Shown: positions 49,001 through 63,300, counted from the stretch's first letter. The stretch is DNA of 64,000 nt from Prinia subflava (GCF_021018805.1 NC_086259.1:15373501-15437500); one strand, 5' to 3'. The notes: generated from the letters alone by a model not told the origin. Program-made: numbers and translations.

Positions 49001-51840
49001 ATGCAGTATTGGTAATCCAAAAGGGTTTGAGTTAAGTGTTTTTGACATGCAGAATCAAGAGTCAAGGGCAAAGCAGACTTTAAATATTCCTTCAGCACAG
49101 TCTGGTAGGGCTGTAATTGAATACCTCAGGTAAAGCATCTTATCAGAACTAAAGCTGGTTAGTGTCTCATTGCCAAACAGGGAGGTGCTGTGTCTTCTGC
49201 ACACAAGTGCTCTTTTGACATTGTTGGAAGTCCTTTGAGGTCTCAGTTCACCCTGGAAATTCTGTCAGGGATGCATTTGCACTTTATAGAATAAATTCTG
49301 CTTCACCCAAGGTGCTCCATGACATGGTCTTTGCTCTAGCATTTTAGTGGTTAATACCAAAGCAGCTGAAAGATTAGGAGAAGTACAAACAGGAATCAGG
49401 AAAGGAATAAATATTGCACGTTTGTGTTGCTAATGTGATATAAATTTTCATAGTAAAATACAGAAATGTTTCCACTCAGGCTAGATTTATAGCTCATATG
49501 TTCCTTTAAGAGGCATATGGAGAGAATTTAGTGAAAAGACATGTATCAGGAGACTGAACTGCCAGAGATTTTCTATCCCAGTCTATCTCTGGGGTTGTGA
49601 AGGATTGTGCAGAGGAAGAAGCCTGAGCATAAACAATGTGTTCAAATGTCTGTGAACAGACAAAGTTTTACGACTCTGATTTTGCCATATCTTAAAGCTT
49701 GCATTATGGGTATTTTGCTATTTGATATTTTTACTGAACAGCAGCTCCTGCAGCCATGCAGTTCAGGCTTATTCTCACTGCAAATAATGTGAATGGGGAG
49801 AGTATCTTGAGAAGGTAGAGGGCTCAGGCACATTCTCAGATAGAGAGTTCAAAAGACATACAGACATTTTAGTTCCCATTTGTGATTTTTTTTGGGGTTT
49901 ATCTCTAAGCAGATTGAAAAATAGAGGCATTGTAATTTGGTTCTTCAATTTACATTTTTTGCCTTTGTTACTGGTTATTCTTAAGACTCCAACGTGCGTT
50001 TTCTTGAAGCAGAAATTGCTAGGGCATTACCTATTCTTTCCATCTATAAAATACTTCATTATTTTGGGGAGAGGCAAAATACTTATAAATTTTAATCGAA
50101 ATTTTACTTTTAATTTTTGATGAACACAGCCCATTTGTATTTAACTCCTCATTTAAATATGAAATGTAAGAATTGTTACAGAGGGGGAGAGGATTTTGAT
50201 ATTACATTGACCTAAATCTATGTGAATTGTCAGGGATACTGTTAAAACTTAAAATGTCATGCTAGACCAGGAACCAATTTGTTTTCATAGGAGTGATACC
50301 TGTACTCCTCAACATGTGAGTTGTGTGGTGGAGCTTCTAGAGTGCTGGTTTGTGAGACAAATTTATCCACAAAACTGTAAGGGAAGTAAGACTTTTGTTG
50401 TTTATCTCTTTCAATACTTTCCTGCTTTTTATTTGTGTTTGATAAATTTTTAAAAGAGACATTTTTCATACCTTAAAAGAAGAAAAATTTCTTGCAGTAA
50501 GAGCTCTATTTCATAGTAGTGTAGTAGTATATGGTACTATAGTAGTAGCTGATATAATAAAAATAATATCCTTAACATCTAGTATTCACAGAAAACATGG
50601 TAGATGTGTTTCAGAAATAAATATGCTCAAGTTGCCAGATTGATTCCTGAGGATGGAATAATTCTGTAGAAACATTTATTGCAGAATTCACCCAGACTGC
50701 ATCACTTACAGGAGTCTGGCAAGAGGGAAAATATACAACTCTCAAAAGAACAAATCTCAAGCCAGTAATATTCACCTTTTTCATTTTCCTTTCCATTCGT
50801 AATTGATTCTAAACTTATGTGAATCTTTCAAAATAACTGTCATATTGATTGGAAACAAGCTATAAAATGTCATTATAAGAGTAATTCACTTTTTCTGTCT
50901 GATTACTGTAAACAGACACTGATCAGGCAAAATGCTGTTTTTTTTCTTTTCATATATTGTGTGATTTGTGCCATTATGCATGGAAAACAGCATAAGGAAA
51001 ATGTCACAGATAGAGAAGGGTATTTATCATGGGCGATATCTTGTGTTTATACAGTGCAGGATTAAGATTTTATACCTGTGCAAAAGGCAGGGCACTTCTT
51101 GGTCTATGATGTGTTACAGAACTTTTGCCAAAGCCTTTCTTATATAAGTGTAAAATGTTCTAAAACATGGGAGCTCACTGCCACTCAAATCTTTACATTT
51201 CTGTCTTATATGTGCATTTACATGTATTACCTTATACAAGATACAATTCCTGTCGAGAAATGGCTGTTTCCAAAAGATTTGAATCAATTTTTGCAGGTGG
51301 GTGGTGCACACCCACTGCTAATAAAAATATACCTGGAGAAGTGTTAAAGCAGCCCCCATTTTTCACTCCTTTGGTAATTAAGGATCCATCCATTTTCAGC
51401 ACTTCAGGCTTTACACACTCGGAGAGGAGTTCTTTGATATGGCTCTGAATGATGGATGTTCACAATGAGGAGACCTAAAGAAGTTTGTGCTCTATATCAC
51501 TGCAGGAATGAAACCAGTAAATTTAGAAGACAGAGTAAGAAAGCTTGTGTTTGTTGGCAAACTGTTACCCTGGCTAAATCATCGCTGCGATTTGTGTGTA
51601 GGTGTATTTGAAAATTCCCAGAGGTAATATTGAAGAATTATTAAAAGGGTCGTTTTTCAATAAATTACCCAACGTTGTTGTGCACATTCTTGGCAAACTG
51701 TGGAGATGCTTGAATTCCTTTGGCTATATCTGTGTTTGGAAAGGACTCAGAAAAACGTGGTATGCTGCCTGCAGTAAGCCAAGTGAGAAATGGATTTCTG
51801 GGAGGTAGCAACATTTGTTGTCTTTGCTGAGAATTTCTGG
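46043..51840. other. Long stretch with no recognised gene
   Basis: Mostly AT-rich. A 92-codon plus frame (47998-48276) and a 91-codon overlapping minus frame (48066-48341) are not recognised. A degenerate TAG/GTA trinucleotide run lies at 50513-50549. The sequence at 46310-46400 has ATTAATTGGATAATTAAAG homeodomain-type sites. Confidence 0.5.
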
Positions 51841-51890
51841 TTTGGTTTTTTTTGTTTTGTTTTTTTTTTGTTTTGTTTTGTTTTGTTTTT
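51841..51890. repeat. Imperfect (TTTTG)n tract, 50 bp
   Basis: T runs of four to ten are separated by single G residues, with four regular TTTTG units at the right end. This is a slippage-prone simple repeat with no associated element body that I can recognise. Confidence 0.93.
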
Positions 51891-54800
51891 CCCCATGAGA
51901 TTTACCACTTCTAACTTTTTAGTAGGTACATTAATTCTAAGTTTCTAGCACTAAGGAGTCTTCAATGGCAAGGAGATTTGGAGCAGTAAAAGTTTCTAGT
52001 TTTTATACACTTCCTTCCTGTAAACTGTGTGGGTGTGAAGAAGAGCATCCAATCTCTTCAGTTATTCGCAAACCTGTTGTTTTTATTCTCCCCACTTAAA
52101 TTTCAGTAGTAACTGGTGGCCCCTCTAGTTCTCTTGCACTTGGTTCCTGTTGCTCCATTGCCAGTATTGGAACTGCTTTTTATTAAAGATATTCTTCATG
52201 GAATCAACTGGGGAAGCCAAATAAAAAAAAATAAATTGAAAATATAAACTGAAAGCAAATAGTGGAGAATTTTCAGTGTTAGTTATTGATTTCCTTGATT
52301 GTGAGCACACAGGAATGCTGACACTCAGTGTACCTAATTGTGATTTTATTGACTATCATTTCTACCTTGTTTACACTGCCAGGGTTTGTTGGTCACTGTG
52401 ACTGATGGTTTTCACTCATTCCAAGTCTTGCAGCTCTGACCAAATCATCCTTTATTTTCTTTATTTTTTGTTGCTACAACATCCCTGCCTGTTCAGCTTT
52501 TCTGTGTAACATGACCACAGATGACTGCTATGGACATAGGTACTGATAATTTTACTTGTTTTGTCAGTTTATTCTCCTTAGTTTTGGTTTATAGGTAATA
52601 TGTGGGCTAGTTTTCATACTTTGCCCAATCCAATTATCTGTGCAATGAGCAGCCACTCATTACTCAATTTATAAATCAGACCTAGGTACCAAATCTGAGG
52701 ACCATGCTTAGCCTGTAAATGGAGCTGGATTTCTGTAGAGATTTTGATCTGTGGAGAAACAGGGAAGAGGAATGGGAACAGGGAACATCTCCAGTGTTCA
52801 GACATGGTGTGGTGTGGGGAGATGTGGATGAGTGGGAATCAGTGTGGGTGTTCCCCTGCTCAGGAGCTCTGCCTCTGCTGGGGCTCCTCTGCTGGAAATG
52901 TTCTGTCTCAGCACTTGCAGGGGTGGAAAAGACACACAGAGCAGTGCAGTTCTCTGGGATTTTCTTTCTTTCCAGTGCAATTCGAGGTGCTTCCCTGACC
53001 CAGTGGTATTCAGTGTCTGCTGTCTTCCCAAAATAGATCCTGACAATATAATGTGATGGGAGAGATGTCTGTCTTCACCCTTCTACATGAGAAGAAAAAT
53101 CTATTATATGAGAAGATATTTTCTGAGTTCATTTGCTACCCACAGATCCTGCTGTAGAGGAATTAGAAACCTTGGCCTATATCATTCCTTCTTTAATCTA
53201 GTTATGCTCTAACAAAAAAACCCCAACCAAACAAAAAAAAAAAATCGGAGTGGGGAGCAGTTTACCTTTTAAATAACACAAGCACCACGAGTAAAAAATA
53301 TTCATGTTTCTCCTCTGGCAATTTTAATCTTCACATTTTTCTGGTGTATTGTATGGCGAGATGTCATTAAGAGTTTTATGGTAATGATTATGTTGGCCTT
53401 GCAGACTATTTTTTAGTGGCTTTTTTTACTGTCACATTTGCTACATAAGCTTAATTTTATGTTATTGCAATGATGTTCCGTGGTGTGTTCAAATAATCGA
53501 TAGCAGTACAAGGGTTGTTCCACTGGGATCACATTATATGAGTTTATAATATACAATATATGCTTTGATGTATACATGTAGTGTTTGCTGGTTTTCCCCC
53601 TCTCCTTAAATACAGAAATTTCTAGTTGTGTTTATTCCCCTCGTCAGCATACTTTATCATATCAAAGCCTTTACAGACAGTGTAGAACTCCTGAGTTATG
53701 TTTGGGTCATGTTTTGCAGTGTGCCCTTTAATACTGTAGCTTTAGAAATGCAATTTTCAGCCTCCGCTTATTAGAATATGATAAAGTATTCCTGGTCTAT
53801 GTCCAGCTCCACTAATCTCCAGACTACACTTCATGAATTAGGCATGAAGATTTTAGTCAATGTGCTTTCAAAGACCAATGTTTAGGGAATCATGGATTTT
53901 CTACAAGCTGAGGGAGAAATCTATAATAGGAAGAACTGATTTTCAAACATCATATTCTGTAGAAAAAAATGACCATTTCTGGCTTGGAAACCAGAAACAT
54001 TTCCTTTTAGAATACTCAAGGACTGGTTAAAAATGTATTGTAGGTTTTAACTTCTAAAAGGAGTCGCTTTTTAAAATGCACTGTACGTGCTGTGCAGTGT
54101 ATGGAGGCTCATACATATTAGATACCACGTAGACACCTCCTGAGTTGTGGGTTACAAAACAAGCCACACCAAAGTTGACGTGGTTTAGTGGTATTAACCT
54201 AAACTCACCGATGGACACTCCTCTGTTTCATCTTTTCACACACAGCAGGTGAGGTCTGGCCAAGGGGGAGCAAGTGAAGGTGGTGTAAGTCAGAACATAT
54301 AAACAGAATTTAAATTCTGCCCTGCTGCTTTAGCTTTCACTGAAGGCAAAGTCCAAATTAAGCAAAATCATACAGAAAAATACACAAATATGTATTCATT
54401 CCAGTCTGAGCCCCAGGTGCCCACTTGTGGCCTTAATCATCTTTTGTTTCTGGGTGAGACTCATCATCTTGATTTTTGTGGAATATAGGCTCAAAGTTGA
54501 TTCATTATCTCATCATCTTCAGGAAGACTTGCAAGAAATCAGTCACACTTGAAAGAACTATAAACTATAAACAATCTTCACCTCATTGGGAAATGTCACC
54601 TGTTGGTACACACACAGAGCTTAACCTTAACAATGATTTTTGGCTTTTGAGAGAAAGGAGGGTATCCAGGCAGTGTTAGTTCAATCACAGTCACTTTTTT
54701 CATGAAAAAGTCTGGTGTTAGTCAAACTCTGCAGTATTTTCATAGTTCTCTCCTGGACTGAACAGTGTAACCCTTGGCTTGGGAAGCTGCAGCACTGTTA

Positions 54801-55056
54801 GACAGTCCTAGAGTGGATGCATTTCTTGCAAAATGAGTAGTTAAGGAGGAAATGGGAAGGCAGCCTTTCATTTTTTGGGCATTTTTCTATACTAATGAAC
54901 ATTGATGGTGTACAGCACTTTATAATTCCTGCTGTAATTACACTGAGAATTAATACACTGCAATGTTAATCATTGAGGAATTAAAGGACAGTTGTAACTT
55001 GTCTGGATGCAAATGGGCACCTTTGTGCCTGAAGGAGACAGCAGGGTGTAATGAAT
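51891..55056. other. No recognised gene
   Basis: The 52719-53056 patch is GC-richer, with overlapping frames of 74-105 codons on both strands, none recognised. The 53341-53510 segment (GTATGGCGAGATGTCATTAA, TAATGATTATG, ATAATCGATAGC) reads like conserved non-coding DNA (inference). An A-rich run with C interruptions lies at about 53213-53244. Confidence 0.5.
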
Positions 55057-55080
55057 CCCATCACCCCTGCCCCTTCCCCC
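55057..55080 (-). other. G-quadruplex motif on the minus strand
   Basis: On the plus strand the runs CCC, CCCC, CCCC and CCCCC are separated by 4, 2 and 2 bases, so the minus strand fits the G3+N1-7 quadruplex rule. The run ends directly in AGG (55081-55083), which also makes it look like a strong 3' splice site, but no exon is recognisable after it. Confidence 0.75.
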
Positions 55081-58000
55081 AGGTGTGGGAGGTTGAGGGG
55101 GAGGCTCTGTGTGTTCATGATGGTTTTAATTGTCCTTTCTCCATCTCTCTTCTACTGTATGAAGTCATTCTACCAAACATGGTATTTTCCCACTTTTGGT
55201 AAGTCATAAGTAATATGAAGTGCTGGCATTGCTTTTGTTTGCTTGTGTATTGCTAAACATTTGTTGTGTGTTTTGGAAGGGAAGAATTTTTCCATCCTGT
55301 GAGACGTGTACACACACACACACATCTGTATGCACACAGCCAAATAATTACTAACCATGGGATATGGTAAGCTAGGAAAAAAAAAAGCTAAATTCTGAAT
55401 TTTATGTTGTTATTTTCTAAAATATTCAATACATTTTCAATTGTAAAAGTTATTCTTAACCAAACATTATGTAGTTGAGAGAAATCACAGGAGACATAGA
55501 AAACTGTCTCAGATTTGCAGATATTTGCTGGTAATTATTTAGATGGGAGTAGCAGCCTCAGACAAGGGCTCTGTGTTCTTTTTCAGCGCTATTAAAGCAC
55601 TCCTAAAAGGAAAATAAGACCTACAACTGGACATAAATTGTGCCAAACATTGAATACCAACCTGCATCCTCCTGTATTCCCTGGAAAGTCAGGGAGAGTC
55701 ATAAGCAGGACAGTGGTGTTAGCTCTGGTTTGTGATTGTCAGAAACATGGTAGAAAGCTGCCAGCAAGGCAGAGGCTGTGGAAGTGTCTCCCTGGAGGCT
55801 GCAGATGTGATGGTCAGTGCTGGACACAGGCAGTGAAGCACCCACATGGAGCAGGGAGTCTGGAAAATACTTCCTGCTGGTAGAATGAATTACTTTGCAT
55901 CCTGCCTGCCTGAATCAGAAACCAAATCCATCCTTGTGTTTTACCGTTTCCCTGCACTTTGCAGCCAGGAATCAGCCAGTCCCAAGGTTGGAGTAAAGTA
56001 AGGTTGTCCTTCCTTGACATCTGTGTAACCACAGAAAAGTAGAGCAATTAATACAAATCCTCAATTAATTACACAGAATTCTTAGTGCAGAAGTGTGTAA
56101 TGGTTCACTAGAAAGTGAAGGGATGAATTAATGCACTGATAAGAACAGAACAAAATAATTGTGGTGTAAGCTGCAAACTGGAGTAGTGGCCAGCATCAGT
56201 TCTTTGAACAGAAGATTGAGGTAGGCACAGAATCATGGTTTCATTAACTGTGGTTTAAATTGTTTTCTCTTTGGAAAAGTAGAGACAGGTGAGATTAATA
56301 CCAGGAGTTTTGGACTATGCAGATCTCAGCTCTTGACTACACTGCTGGGTTAAATTGCCCTGCTGTGCTTTGCTATGTCATTCAGTTGTTTTGCTAGGAA
56401 AAAAAAAATCCCATGTTTCACTTTGCACGATAAATTTGCAGCATCAGCCAAACACAGGTTCAGACAGAGGGAGCTGGTTAGGAGGCTCTCTTCCAGACAC
56501 TGGGAAATTTAGAATTTTAGTTTTACATTCTACCAGGAAAGTTGTGCTGTTTTGTAAAACTTGCTATTAACTTGATAACCCCTTTCTAAAACTTGCACAA
56601 ATAACATGTTAGCATAGGTGGAAGGGTTATGAGGGTCTATTTGATAGTTCCTTCAACTACAATAAAAGCCTCAGAAAACAGTTATCTGCTAGTCTTTGCC
56701 TTCCTTATGGTGCTTTTGGTGTTCTTTCGAAAATAGACAGAGCACATACACCTAAATTAGTAGGTATTATGTTATCAAATAAATGGTGTAGGCACTTGGA
56801 GGTATAGAGGAACATCTCATGGATTTCAAAACAAAATTCAAGTAGCCTGGGAAGGTCACTGCACTGTGCTTTTGAAAATACTTGTAGGGCCATGGCTTCC
56901 CTTTCAGGTTTCTAAAATCCTTTGAAAATACACCCAGTGATGCCTAAAACTTAAGTCTGCTAAGAGCCTGATTCCTAATTAAAAAAATTAAGTTTCCAAA
57001 TCTTATCAATTTTCAGCTGTATTTACTCTTCCAACTGCCTCAGCCCCTTTATGAAAATGAGATGTGTGGTTTGAAGTGCCACATTTTTCCTAGAGCATTT
57101 CTTAGCCTGGGCTCGCTCCTGCCCTGGGGGGAGTGGCAGAGTGAGAACAGGCACTCCTTGTTCTAGAGTTCCAAAAATTAACAATTGAAATAACATTTTT
57201 TCAGCTAAATTGTGCACACAGTTTACCTGCCTGATGTCAAAAGCTGATTCATGCACATGGAGCTGGAGTAAATGTTCTTGGCTGAGGTGGCTGCTTTGGA
57301 TGATGCACTGGGAGTGTTGAGGTTCCTCATTCAGTTTTGCTCTATGGGCTTCAATGATTACCTGAACTGTCTCCATGCAGCACTTTTAGCCCTTCAAGGG
57401 TCATTGTTTCCTATCCATTTTTAAATCTTTTTGGGCACACTGTAGAGGCTGTTAATAAAACTGCATTTTTCAATGGGTTTATAGGGATTAGAATCTCCAA
57501 TTGCTCTCATTTTTCTCTCTATATTACAGGAAGTTTCTGTGGTATATGGTGGGCAAATGTTGACATTGTATTGTTTTTTCCTGCATTTGTGGGCAATAAT
57601 GGATTGAAGAGCATCTTATGGGTTTTTATTTTGCCAAAATCCATACTGGTTAGTCATATGCCTATAAATCACATTTTTCTATCTATCATTAGAGCTCCTG
57701 CTGATGATTAATGAACTGAAAGTTCTAGGACTGAGTCTTGAAGGGTTTTTAATCTAGAAATCCTTATGAAAGGACAAATAATAAATTGCTTAATAACATT
57801 TATATTTATACCAAATATTTAATGTGCTCACCTGTTTTCTGACTAAAGTGGGATAGTAATTGTGAGACTACAGGAAGAATATAGAGGGAAAACTGTAATT
57901 TTTCTTGAAGTAGGAGCTGGTTACTGGTCATGAGTCCTGGGTGTTTGGAGACAGTGAACCAGTCCCAGTGCTCTCATTGTGTCAGATTTTCAGCAGCAAT

Positions 58001-59957
58001 TGAGAATCACATCCTTACTTTTAAAGGAGGGGATTGAGAATACCTGTAGATCAAGGGGTTAATTTCAACATTAGTACAAAATTTATTCTTAAACAATACC
58101 TGAATTATCATATGTATTTTTCCTTCTTTGTTTGCTTTCCACTTGGTCCTATTGGTTGTTACAGAAGTTTTATTTTATCTTCCCATCTTTTTCTTAATAT
58201 TTCCCTGGATAAACCTTAGATTCACCCTGCTGTAGTGCTGCAATGGTATGCTGTTTTCAGGATTTTGGCCAAAACCAGCACATCTTAGGCTAGGTCTGGA
58301 ACCAATGTCAAATGACTTTTTGATACCAGTATTATTTTTTTTTGAAATCTAAATTTATTGTTTTCTTCAGCATGAAAATACAAATTGACTGTCAAACAAC
58401 AGCCAAGTACAGTTCAGTGGAAGAAGAAGCTGAAGCAAGCAAATTTGTGACAGAAAGAATATTGAAACTAGATTGGCAACCCTGGTTTTTCCTTATGGCA
58501 ATTATTCAAATTGTTTTCAGAATCCACCTTAGTTACAGAATATGTTGTTAAATTTATCTTTTAATCTCAGATGTACAGTAATGTAATGTAGTAATCTGAT
58601 TCCCCCAAACCATTTTTTTGGGAGTTAATTCTTTGCTAGCAGGTACATGTGAATCTTGGCTTTGAAATAATCACTATATTTAATACTATTTGCCAAACTA
58701 ATACATGCTCATTGTTTGGTCAGATCCTTTATAATGTGGAAATTATGATCCAGTTAACATTATGTACTGACTACACAGGGATAATATTTTTTCTACATTA
58801 AATTTAATCCAAGTACAATGCTTATGTAGATATATTTATATGATACTTGGCTGAGTGCTGTTGATCAGAATTATCTTGGGTCTCCACTCAAAAAACTCTA
58901 TTGTGCTTACAATTCTATTTCTTTTAGGACTTTACCCTAAGTGAGCAAGGATTGCTAGGTTTTAAAGGACCTGCACTCACACTTTCCCATCCCTCCACAG
59001 GCACAGAGCTGTGAAGTAACAGCTGGCACTGTAGGACAGGAATTGAAAATATGTGGATTTTTGATAATACGTGGATTTTTAATAAGGTGCAAAAGGTCAC
59101 CACTTTGAAAGTGACAGAATTATAAATAGAGATGTTTTATTTTTGTTTCTATGTTCCCTGAATTTAATGGTAGAGATAACTGGTCATGTAGTGCTTTTTT
59201 CTTGTCCTGTCTGTCCCTCACCAAGACTCCAGCTCCCCATTAGCACAAGAAAAACTTCCTTCTTTTTTAAAGCAGGTATTTTGTGTCATCAATCCTGTTT
59301 GATTCAGCCCTACAGAAGTTTGATCAAGCTACATATCCTCTCACTAGGATCAATTTTAACCACGAAGTATAGATTGAAATATCTGTGTGTGTCAATTTGA
59401 CAAAGAGAACAGAGGAGATATCTTTACTGGAATTGTATTGCACTTGACAGATTCCTCCCCCCACCTGCAGGTATTGACAGAGCATGGGGGGATCAGGAAT
59501 TGCTTCAGCTGCAGCCTGGCTTGGCTGCAGCATTGCTGGTGTGTGAGAGTGGAACACTGGGAATGTACACTTTAATTTTGGGGTTCTGATTTGGGAAACG
59601 TGCATCTGAAGAGGCAATGGAAACTGCTGGAGGCAGATCTGAGGTAACTTGCAAGGATAAGTGACTGGTAGGAGGATATCCATCCCATGGGCATCCCTGT
59701 CCTCTTTGAACCCCCTTTGTGCTGCAGAAAATCCTCAATGCTCGTGTGGGGGCAGGTGGGATGAGCCCAGCTGGTGTGTGGAGCTTCTCCAGGGGAAAAA
59801 CCCCTGCGTGGAGCTGGCAGAGCTCTCACATCACAGCTCCTGCATGCCAGGCTTTCTGAAGTCATCTTTGTGACCCAAAATGCAGCACCATCCCTCTCTG
59901 CTAACACATGAGATGAGGGGAAATGTTTGGTTTGGTTTGTTTTTCTTAATTGCAGTT
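55081..59957. other. No recognised gene
   Basis: A short CA repeat lies at 55309-55324. An unrecognised 117-codon minus-strand frame (57023-57376) has a fairly protein-like composition but a chance-compatible length. A tandem 18-bp duplication (ATGTGGATTTTT / ACGTGGATTTTT) sits at 59051-59085. GC rises from about 59,150 onwards. Confidence 0.5.
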
Positions 59958-60370
59958 TAGAATCACAAAATATGCTGATGTGGAAGGGTCCCACAAGGGA
60001 GTGCAACTCCTGGCCCTGCACAGGACACCCCAATAATTCCACCCTGTGCCCGAGAGCCTTGTCCAAGTGTTCCTGGAGCTCTGTCAGGCTGCTGCTGTGA
60101 CCTGGGGAGCCTGCTCAGTGCCCAGCCACCCTCTGGGGGAAGAACTTCTTTCTCATATCCAACCTAATCCTCCCCTGACAGTTCAGGCCATTCCCTGTCC
60201 CTGTCACCACAGAGCAGAGATCAGTGTCTGCCCCTCCTCTTCCCCTGACAAAGGTGTTTCTTTGCAGTGAGGTCTCCCCTCAGTCTCCTCCTGCCCTGAA
60301 CACACCAAGTGCCCTCAGCTGCTCCTCAGTTTCCCCTCAAGGCCCTTCACCATCTTCGTTGCCCTCCAGA
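59958..60370 (-). mobile_element. CR1 LINE, longest copy in the window (about 410 bp)
   Basis: The plus strand begins TAGAATCACAAAATATGCTG, then GGAAGGGTCCCACAAGGGAG, CAACTCCTGGCCCTGCACAG and CACCCTCTGGGGGAAGAACT, and continues through TCATATCCAACCTAATCCTC, CCTGTCCCTGTCACCAC and TCTCCTCAGCTG-like blocks (CAGCTGCTCCTCAGTTTCCC) to TTCGTTGCCCTCC. This is the reverse complement of the CR1 reverse-transcriptase C-terminal region plus 3' end. It is the same subfamily as the 40.4-kb copy and also reversed. The coding frame is broken. A 164-codon minus-strand frame (59572-60066) starts inside it and runs out of it, which I read as chance in GC-richer DNA. Confidence 0.93.
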
Positions 60371-63300
60371 AGCAGGAGGTGAAACAAAAGGAACATGAGA
60401 TTCCAAATTTGCAGACTGGAGGCCTCATTGTAGGTGGTTTTCCAGTAGTGTTGTATTGAAGCTAGCAGACAAAAGAGAGAAAATTGGAGAAAATAAGGTA
60501 TTCCCTCAGGGAGAAAGCATGAGGAAAAAACTGAGGTGGAAGGTTCCTGACCCTTCTGTTTAGTTGTCTGTTAGTCCACTCTGCTTAAGGACCAAGGGCT
60601 GTGGTTCTGATGTCCTCCTTGGTATGGAAAATTAGAACTCTGTTTTGCCTGTGTAGGGACCCATCCCTGAAAATTACAATCTACTCTTAAGATTATTCTT
60701 ACTTAAAGGAAAATTACTTTAGTTACAGTATATTGGTTTACCAGTCCAGTTTTATCTATAAATCGGTTTTCAGCAATACAATATCCAGTCATCTTTTTTA
60801 AGGCTTTATTCTGTAAATTAAACTGGACTTTATAATAACAGTACATGACCTGCACTGACAACAGCTTACTAAAACATAGGCTAAATGTATCTTAAAGCTC
60901 AGATGCAGAAGCACACAAGCATATTTCATCTTGCAAATGAATGAAGATAGTTTAACACATTCAAAAACTCTGAGTTTTCCTGTGGTTCATTTGTATCTAG
61001 ATACTAAAATTGTGAATATGCATTTCAGCCTCTCTCTGTACCAGTGGGGCAAAAGCAAAGACATAAAATCAACCTCACACTAAAATCAACATCTAGAAGG
61101 CTGAATTAGGGAATGCAGTGCAGTTGATATGCTCATATCTCAACAGCACATATGACCTGTGAGTTTGAACCTATTCTATTTTTTTAGTATTTTTACCCCA
61201 AAAGCATGAGCTGTGCCATTTCATTCTTGACTGTGTGTAAGCAGAGACAAGTGAAACAGTATCGTGAAAGTTTTCTAAACCGTGGCTATGCTGAATATAC
61301 TGACAGAACTAAGCAAACAAGAGTTACTCTAATTACTGATGAGCAAAGGGGTATTTTCCACCGAGTTTCCTATTTTTTTTTTTTTTAAAGTCAGGATGCT
61401 ATTGTTGTAGTTCAGAAAGCCCCGGGCAGCTTAGAAATCAGGCAAAAAATCAATAACCCACTTGTTGAAGATAAGTGAATTAGCTTGTGTTGAATGTAAC
61501 TGAGTACCTGAACACTCCAGTGAGCAGCCTTTGTTTTGTGAGAAAGGAGATTTGTGAGGTTTCTCTTCTGAGGGCTGTGCTGGTGCACATCTCAGATTAA
61601 TCACCCTGAGTAAGAGGAAGCTGACCACTTATAGAGAGAAATAATTTGTGAATTTTTGTTCTTTCTGAGTTGTTCCTGTTCACCATGCTGAGCAGATTTC
61701 CACGTGTTTCAAAGAAGATGATGAATCTCGTAGAAGAATTTTAGTGAACAGTAACAAAGGGGACCAGGGTTAAGTAGTGTATCACACAGCAATTTGCCGT
61801 AGGGCAAATTCAAGATTTCTTTCCTGCTCTGTGCAGGCTCAGGTTGTCTTTCCTTTCACATCTCTTAGATCTCTGGGGTGCTCCTCTCACCTGTCTGTGC
61901 ACAGCAGGAAGGAAATCCTTCTGTCCAGTGTGGTCAGTGTCTGGAACAGAGGACACTTCTAATTCCCATATCCAGAGAGAGCAGCCCCCGTGTGCTCCTG
62001 ACACACAGGAGGTGCAGAGCCTGCCTGCTCTGCCTCACTGCAGCCTGAGAAACAGCTCTGAGCTGCTCCTGCTTTGCACTGACCTCTGTGTTAGTTGTGA
62101 GGTGACGCTGCCCCTGCCCAGATGTTTCTGAGTCTCTGGTCTGTCTCCAGAAGTGGAAGAGAAATGCAGGGAGGTTCTTACCCCAACTTTACAACTTCCT
62201 GATCCTGGAGTGACTTCCTAGCTCAGTGTCAACAGGCTGGAGGGTTCCTCGAAGTGTCCCTGGACACTGATAGTCCTGGAGGCCAAATAGCAGCGAGGGA
62301 TGGCCTCACCTCTTGGTGACAACTCACAATTTCTTTCTGAACAATCAGTTAGAGAGGTCTGAGGGCAGCCATGTGGGATGTGTTCTTTCTAGGACCCGTG
62401 TTGTCCTGTGATCTGTCACAGTGCTGAGGAGGGTGCCCAGCCAGGCAGGCCTGGCACTGCCACAGTGTTCCCATCCCCTCCTGTTCTCTCTGAGCAGCTC
62501 AAAGTCATCCTGCTTGACTTCACAGAGTCACTGGCAGAATTGTCACCTGGACACTCCAAACACAGGGTCAGAAGAGTTTAAATCTCATACCAGTTGACTT
62601 TCATTCATTATTTATGTTGTGTATTTGGTGTCAATCTCATGAGTTTTTAAGACACCCCTCGTGGCTTCTAGCTGCAGGGGTGGCAGGGCAGACTGACCAG
62701 CTCTGGCAGCTGGTTATTTGTTAAAGCAGTTACCTGCTGCTTTTTGCACTGCTCGTTCTGCCTCATCCAAACAGCCTGAAAGGCTCCAGTTTTTTCTACC
62801 TGTGCTCACAACCATGCAAGCAGAAGGTTCAGTGCCCAAACACTGATGAACCTCCTCTTTTCAGGCCTGTGTTGGCAGGGCTGGCAGTGCTGGTGATAGA
62901 TCACCTTGGCTCGTTTCCCTCAGTCAGTCAGGCCATCGGGGCTGGGAAGCAAAACTTTTAAATGTTGTCTGTGCTGGCTTGTTTTCAGCTCAAATAAATC
63001 AGGTCTGCAGTTCCTCCTACGTGGTACAAAGGAGGAACCCTTAAACAGTTTCTGAAGAGTAAATCTGGCTTTTGCTAGTTTAGCATTCCTGAGCTGTGGG
63101 AGTTTTGACAGCCCGAGACTTTAGCCAGGGCCCTTTCCTTTGGGAGAGCTGGTATCAGAAACAAGATCCTCTCTTCAGTGATGGTGTCTGGGAAGGGTTT
63201 CAGATGTGGCCTGTCCTTCAGTGTGCACCCCACGGCTCAGGACAGGAGCTGAGCCTCACCTCCTGTCTCTCCTGTTCTGCTCTGCTTTTTGTAGCTCACT

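Noticed and set aside
57023..57376. 117-codon minus-strand frame with fairly natural composition
   Set aside because: No recognised domain and a length expected a few times by chance in 64 kb of this composition.
59455..59472. C-rich run ending in CTGCAG as a splice acceptor
   Set aside because: Good acceptor shape but no conserved or recognisable exon follows.
59572..60066. 164-codon minus-strand open frame, the longest in the window
   Set aside because: It starts inside a CR1 copy, runs into unrelated GC-richer DNA, shows no recognisable motif, and its length is roughly what chance allows.
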